Below are positions 12,201-18,200 of a stretch of DNA of 64,000 bases, piece after piece (position 1 is the first letter of the stretch; each line of letters begins with the position of its first letter). The DNA is from Caldilineae bacterium. Lineage in GTDB: Bacteria; Chloroflexota; Anaerolineae; Epilineales; Epilineaceae. The position numbers and the translations under genes were made by a program. The stretch lies in assembly GCA_020634625.1 (NCBI GenBank), contig JACKBJ010000007.1, forward strand, positions 62,001 to 126,000. Reading direction: 5' to 3'. The notes below the pieces were generated by a model that was given only the letters and a program-made list of their open reading frames with translations, was not told the DNA's origin and ran no database searches.

Positions 12201-15200
12201 CTGGCCCAGATGACCCTCGCGAGCGGGAGCCTGCCGCTCGCGCCGGGCGCATCGGCAACCTGGTACTTCGAAGGCAGCCTGCTGCAGAGCCGGGTCAACC
12301 GCGCGCAGGTCGGCGCCAACCCGAGCGACGCGGCGGGCGTCGACCTGCCCGGGCTGCCGAACGTGTTCGACGACGACGTCGCCGAAGTCGTTCGCACCAG
12401 CTGCATCGGTGACCGGATCTTCTACGACCTGGACAACGACGGCCGCTTCGAGCCGGAGACCGGCGAGGTGGGCCTCAACAACGTGCTGGTGAACCTGTAT
12501 CGGGACGACGGCAGCGTTCCCGGGGTCCTGGACGCCACCGACACGCGCATCGGCAGCATGCTGACGGTGAACGGCGGGCAGTACCGCTTCTGCCTGCTGC
12601 GCGACGGCGAGTACATCGTCCAGGTCGACGCGACGAACTTCCTGCCCGGTGGCCCCCTGCCGCTGGCCGTCAGCAGCTTCGGCGGCGGTCCGCCGACCGA
12701 CCCGGACGACGACGTCGACGGCGACGACAACGGCGAGGCCGATGCCCTGGGCGGCGTGTCGACCTTCGCGGTGTCGATCGCCGCGGGCACCGAGCCCGTG
12801 GCCGAGGACGGCGACCCGGACTCGAACCTCACGCTCGACCTGGGCTTCGTCGGGACCGGCCGCCTGGGCGATCAGGTCTGGCTGGATGCCGACGGCAACG
12901 GCCAGCCCGATCCGGGCGAGGGCATCCCGGGCGTGCTGGTGCGGCTGACCGGCACCGTCAACGGCATGCCCTTCGTCTACACGACGACGACCGGGCCGGA
13001 CGGCGCCTATCTGTTCGAGAACCTGCTCGGCGGCACCTATCGCGTGACGATCGTCACCAGCACCCTGCCGCTCGGCCTGGCGCCGAGCTACGACCTCGAC
13101 GGCCTGCAGACGCCGAACACGGCACAGGTCGAGCTGCTCTCCGGCGAGGTGACCCTGCTGGTCGACTTCGCCTATCGGCCCTCGCTGGCCGCGGGCACCT
13201 CGCGCGCCAAGCTCTTCTACGACCCGCAGGACGGCGAGGACGTCTACGTCAACCAGCGCGGGCCCGACCTGCTGCCGACCCTGCGGGTCTACGGGCAGAC
13301 CGCGGTCTGCGATCCCGAGGCGTCCGGCGCGGGCAACCTGCCGGTGACCGCCGGCGCCAACAGCGCGATCGACCCGGCCACCGGGCTGGTGCCGGAGGAC
13401 CCGGCCTACACGGATCCCGAGGGCCCCTTCAGCCCGCTCTCGCCCGAGGCGCCGGAGTCGGACTACGTCACCTGGAACCCGGCCTGGATCTCGGAGCGCC
13501 TGGGCGACAGCCGCCTGATGGCCGGCTGGGGCTGCGCCAACGGCCTCGACGAGGTGAGCGCGGGCAGCAACATCCGCGCCGGCGGCGTGAACGCCTCCGA
13601 GAAGGTCTGGCTGCGCCATTGGTACGAGCCGACCCACCTCGACAAGGACCTGAACGCGGACGGCTGCCTGACCGACCTGCGCGGCGCGCCGGACGGCGGC
13701 CCGGACGGGATCCCGGATGCGCCGATGAACCCGACGCCCTCCGGCACCGACGAGTGGTACCCGGCCATCATGACCGAGCTGACCTACCTGCTGGTCGAGA
13801 ACAACCCGCTGCCGCAGCCCGATCCGCTGCCGAGCCAGCTGCACCGCTCGGCGCCGCGGCCCACCTGCGGCGCGCCCGGCCCGGGCACCCGCATCGTCTT
13901 CCCGGTCGGCACCGCGCTGACCGAGACCGCGGCCAACGCGCCGGCCGTCGGCTACGGCCTGACCAGCCTGGACGTCGATTTCGACGGCGTCAACGACATG
14001 GTCACGGTCTCCGATGAGGCGAACCTGCCGGCGCTGATCGGCGGCACCCGGATCGACTTCGACGGCGACGGCCTGGTCGACGTGCTCGACGGCGACCGCA
14101 GCCCCGGCGCCGGCGCCCTGTCCTGCGACGAGCTGGCGGTCTTCCACACCGACGCGGTGACGATCGGGCTGGGCGAGACGGCCCAGTTCCTGGACCACTT
14201 CGTGCGGGTGGCGGCGGTCACCAACTCGGGCGCCGTGCTCCAGATCGTCTATTCGGGCGACCTGCAGCCGCGCACGGTCCAGCAGGTCCTGGTCGGCAAC
14301 GGCGCCACGGCCCTGGCCGGCGACATCGGCCCGGCGCAGCTCATCGCGCCGGGCGGCAGCAACCTCGGCTCGGTGCCCCGCGGCCCCTGGTTCGTGCACG
14401 TGCTGGACTCCGACCCGGATGCCGACACGGCCATCGTGATCCTGGGCCGCGGCCTGGGCGCGCCCTGCGCCTCGATGGAGGATGGGCCGAACCGCAGCAA
14501 CCTGCGGCCGGGCTCGCCCTACTTCCTCAAGCGCTTCTACGTGGACGGTCACGAGTACAACGTGACGGCCATCATGAGCTGCGACACCGGCGGCTTCCAG
14601 TACCTCAGCCTGCGCTCGCCGCTGCCCAAGGTGCGCGTGACCATCGAGCAGCACTCGGTGCGGCTGCAGGCGCAGCTGCCGACGGCGTCGCTGCCCCTGC
14701 CGCCGCCCTTCAACCACGAGCACACCCTGCTCGAGGACGTTGCCGCGCCGGAGGGCTTCGAATCCTGCTCGCTGTCGACGGCCGGGCCGCCGCCGGTCGA
14801 CCGACCCGACATCCTGTACATGGGCGGCCCGGTCGGTCCGGTGCCGCCGGTGCTGGGCGAGGCCGACGCGGACGGCTACGTCGGCCGCGACCCGAACCGG
14901 CCGGTCGGCCCCTACACCGACACCCTGGCCAGCCGCTGGTTCTACGTGCTGGAGGACGTCAACCCGGGCTTCGTCGGCCAGCTGCGCGAGAAGTACGGCG
15001 CGGTGAACAGCTCCGACCCGAGCTGCCCGACGCCGCTCAGCGCGCCGGACGCCTTCTTCTACAACGAGCAGGTGCTCGCGGCGCCCAACCACTTCACCGA
15101 GTTCCACCTGCCACAGCTCGACGACCCGACCGATCCCGGCGGCGACGTCCTGTGCGACCCGGACGGCTACTACGTCACCACCAGCCTGGTGGATCCCAAC

Positions 15201-18200
15201 GCGCGGGTCCGACGCTGGCGCATGCCCGATGCCGGCGTGCCGGCCCAGGTGCCGCCCGGCCCGCCGGACCTGCTGGCCGACTACGGCGGCTTCGATCCCG
15301 TCAGCGGCAGCTACGGCGCCCCGCGCCGCGCCAGCTTCGAGTTCGACCCCGACACCCCCGAGAAGCTGGTGGCCGACGGCGACGGCGTGCGCCTCTACGG
15401 CGGCTACCTGCCCTGCGCCGACGCCGATTGCGGCGGCGGCGCGGCGGCCAGGCCCTCGATCCTCTACGGCGCCGGCGACGTCCGGGCGCTGGCGGATCCG
15501 CTCAGCGGCGCGCCGGTCGAGGTGCTGCCCTACACCGATCCCTTCGCGCCCTTCAACCCGCAGCATCCGGACGCGCCACGCTCCGACTCGCTGACCTTCA
15601 ACCCGGCCTTCCTGAGCGAGTACCAGAACTCGGGCGAGGACCTGGCCAGCCTGTACAGCCAGATCGCCAACGATGGCCAGAACGCGCTGCAGAAGGTCTA
15701 CCACCGGATGTGGTACCAGCCCGAGTACATCACCAAGCTGCGCCAGGCCGACGACTGCGGCGAGGACATCGCCTTCCCGGCCCTGATGCAGGAGTACAGC
15801 TTCCTGGCGCTGGACACCACCGCCAACCCGCGCGCCATGCCGCCCGGCACCAGCCGGCTGGCCTTCCCGATGGCCACCCGGGCCGATGAGCTGCCGCTGC
15901 CGGGGACGAACCCGCCGGACGCCGCCTTCGGCTATGGCCTGACCACCTTCGACGCCGACTTCGACGGCCAGCCCGAGGCGGTGACGATCCACAGCGAGGC
16001 GACGCTCAACGCCCGCCTCGACGCCGCCTGGCAGGCGGTCGTGCCCCAGCTTCCGGGGCTGCCGCTGCCGGCGCCGCCCGGCCCGCTATTGGACTTCGAC
16101 GGGGACGGCAGCGCCGCCGACGATCTGGACGCCGACTGCGTGGCGCTCAACGGCAACGAGATGGTGGTCTTCGCGCTCGAGAGCATCGTGCTCGATCGGG
16201 ACGCGGCCACGACCAGCATCGGCTCGAACGTCATGTTCCTCGACCACATGGCCAGCGTGACCAACGTGACCGGGGGCAGCTTCCCGCGGGCCCAGTTCAG
16301 CATCCGCTACACCGGCGGCGGCCCGGCCTCGGCCGTGCCGCAGGCGGTGCCGGGCGGGTTGATCTCGCTCGACGTGGGCGACGCGGTGGTGGTCGATCAC
16401 CTGGGCGGCGGCCTGCGCCGCGTGCGGCCGGGCCAGGACAACCTGGGCGGGCTGGACGGGGCCTGGTTCCTCTTCGTCGAGGACGTCTCCTCGGATGGCG
16501 ACCTGGTCGTGGTGACGGTCGGCCGCGCGCTGGGCGCCTCGCACTCGGCCATCGACGATGGCAACGGCAACCACGACCTGACGCCGGGCGACCCCTGGTA
16601 CCTCAAGCGCTTCTACGTCGACGGCCACGAGTACAACGTGGTGGCGCTGATGACGCGGACCGCGCCGGGCGCGGACCCGCTCGACCCGGCCGAATGCAAC
16701 GGCGACTTCGCCTTCATCACGATCCGGACGCCGGTGCCCAAGGGCCGGCTCGCGGGCAGCCAGTACAACTTCCAGGACTCGCTGTTCCAGCAGGGCTACT
16801 TCCTGGACGGCCTGCCGGCCCAGATGTCGGTCATGCCGCCCTTCAACGTCGATCACACGATCCGTGTGGACGTCGAGCGGATCGAGCCGGGCGACTTCAA
16901 CAATCCGGACGCCTTCACCGAGTGCAACGGCCCGATCCGGGCGGCCGGCCCGCTGACCGAGACGATCCTGGCCGAGGAGCGGGAGCCGCGGCGCGCCACG
17001 GAGCTGCGCGAGACCTACAGCATCTCCGGCACCCTCGGTACGCGCCCGGCCTGGGAGACCCACCAGGCCGTCGCCGCCGCGGACGGCTTCACCGAGCTCC
17101 GGCTGCCGCGGGACCAGCAGTACCTGCTGACCTCGAGCTGGCGCTCGCCCTTCAACCGCCTGGCCTTCTACGGCTGCACGGCCCTGGAGCCGGGGCCCTA
17201 CACCGAGGACGATCCGCCGCCGCTCGGGCAGGTCGATCTGCAGGTGGTGTCCGAGTGCTGGCGTCCGGGCATCCTGCCCGACGCCGACACCGGCAACCCG
17301 CCCTACGTCGGCCCGCGCCTCGGCGGCGACTACGGCAACCTGCCCGGACCGGTCGTGGTCATCCCGCCGCCTCCGCCGCCCCTGACGGGCTCGGACCTGC
17401 GGCTGGTGAAGCGCGCGCTGACCGCAACGCCGGTGGCCGGCACGCAGTTCGCCTACCTGATCGAGGTCTTCAACGACGGGCCGGACCCGGCCGCCCAGGT
17501 GATCGTTCGCGACACCCTGCCGGCCGGCCTGAGCTACGCCAGCGACACGACCGGCGGCGCCTGCAGCCTGACCGGGACGCTCCCGGATGCGATCACTTGC
17601 AGCTTCAGCAACCTGGCGGTCGGCGACTCGATCCTGTTCGCCGTCCTGGCCTTCGTCGATCCGGGCGTGGCGCCGGGCACGCCGATGGTAAACACGGCCT
17701 CGGTCGAGCTGGGCGGGTCGACCGTCCTGTCCCTGGCCGATGGCGAGCCGGTGGCGCCCCTGGGCGCCGGCGACCCGAACCCGGCCAACAACCGCGGCAG
17801 CGCGACGGTCTTCATCGTCGCCGAGGCCGATCTGGGGCTCTCGAACCAGGCGACGACGCCCGATCCGGTCGTGGCCGGCGAGACCTTCAGCAGCCGCTTC
17901 CGCGTCGGAAACGCCGGGCCTTCGGACGCGCCCGGCCTGCGGATGACCGTCGAGATCCCGGCCGGCACAACCTACGCCGGCAGCCAGGGCGCCGCCTGCA
18001 GCGGGGTCCCGATGGGCGGTCGCGGCACGCTGACCTGTCTGCGTGACCGCTTGCCGCTGGGCGGCGAGGCCGAGCTCGAGCTCCTGTTGCGCGTCGATCC
18101 GTCGGTGGACCCGGGCACGCTGCTGCGCCCGACGCTGCAGGTCAGCGCACCGGGGTCGACCGACCCGAGCCCGGCCGACAACCTGGCGGGTGGCCAGACC

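Noticed and set aside
7149..15992. Open antisense frame of 2,947 codons on the minus strand, with others at 3,279-6,851, 16,086-20,420 and 27,737-33,577
   Set aside because: They are mirror frames of GC-rich coding repeats in which stop codons are rare. Their translations are Arg/Ala/Val/Gly-rich with no domains, while the plus strand has clear domains.
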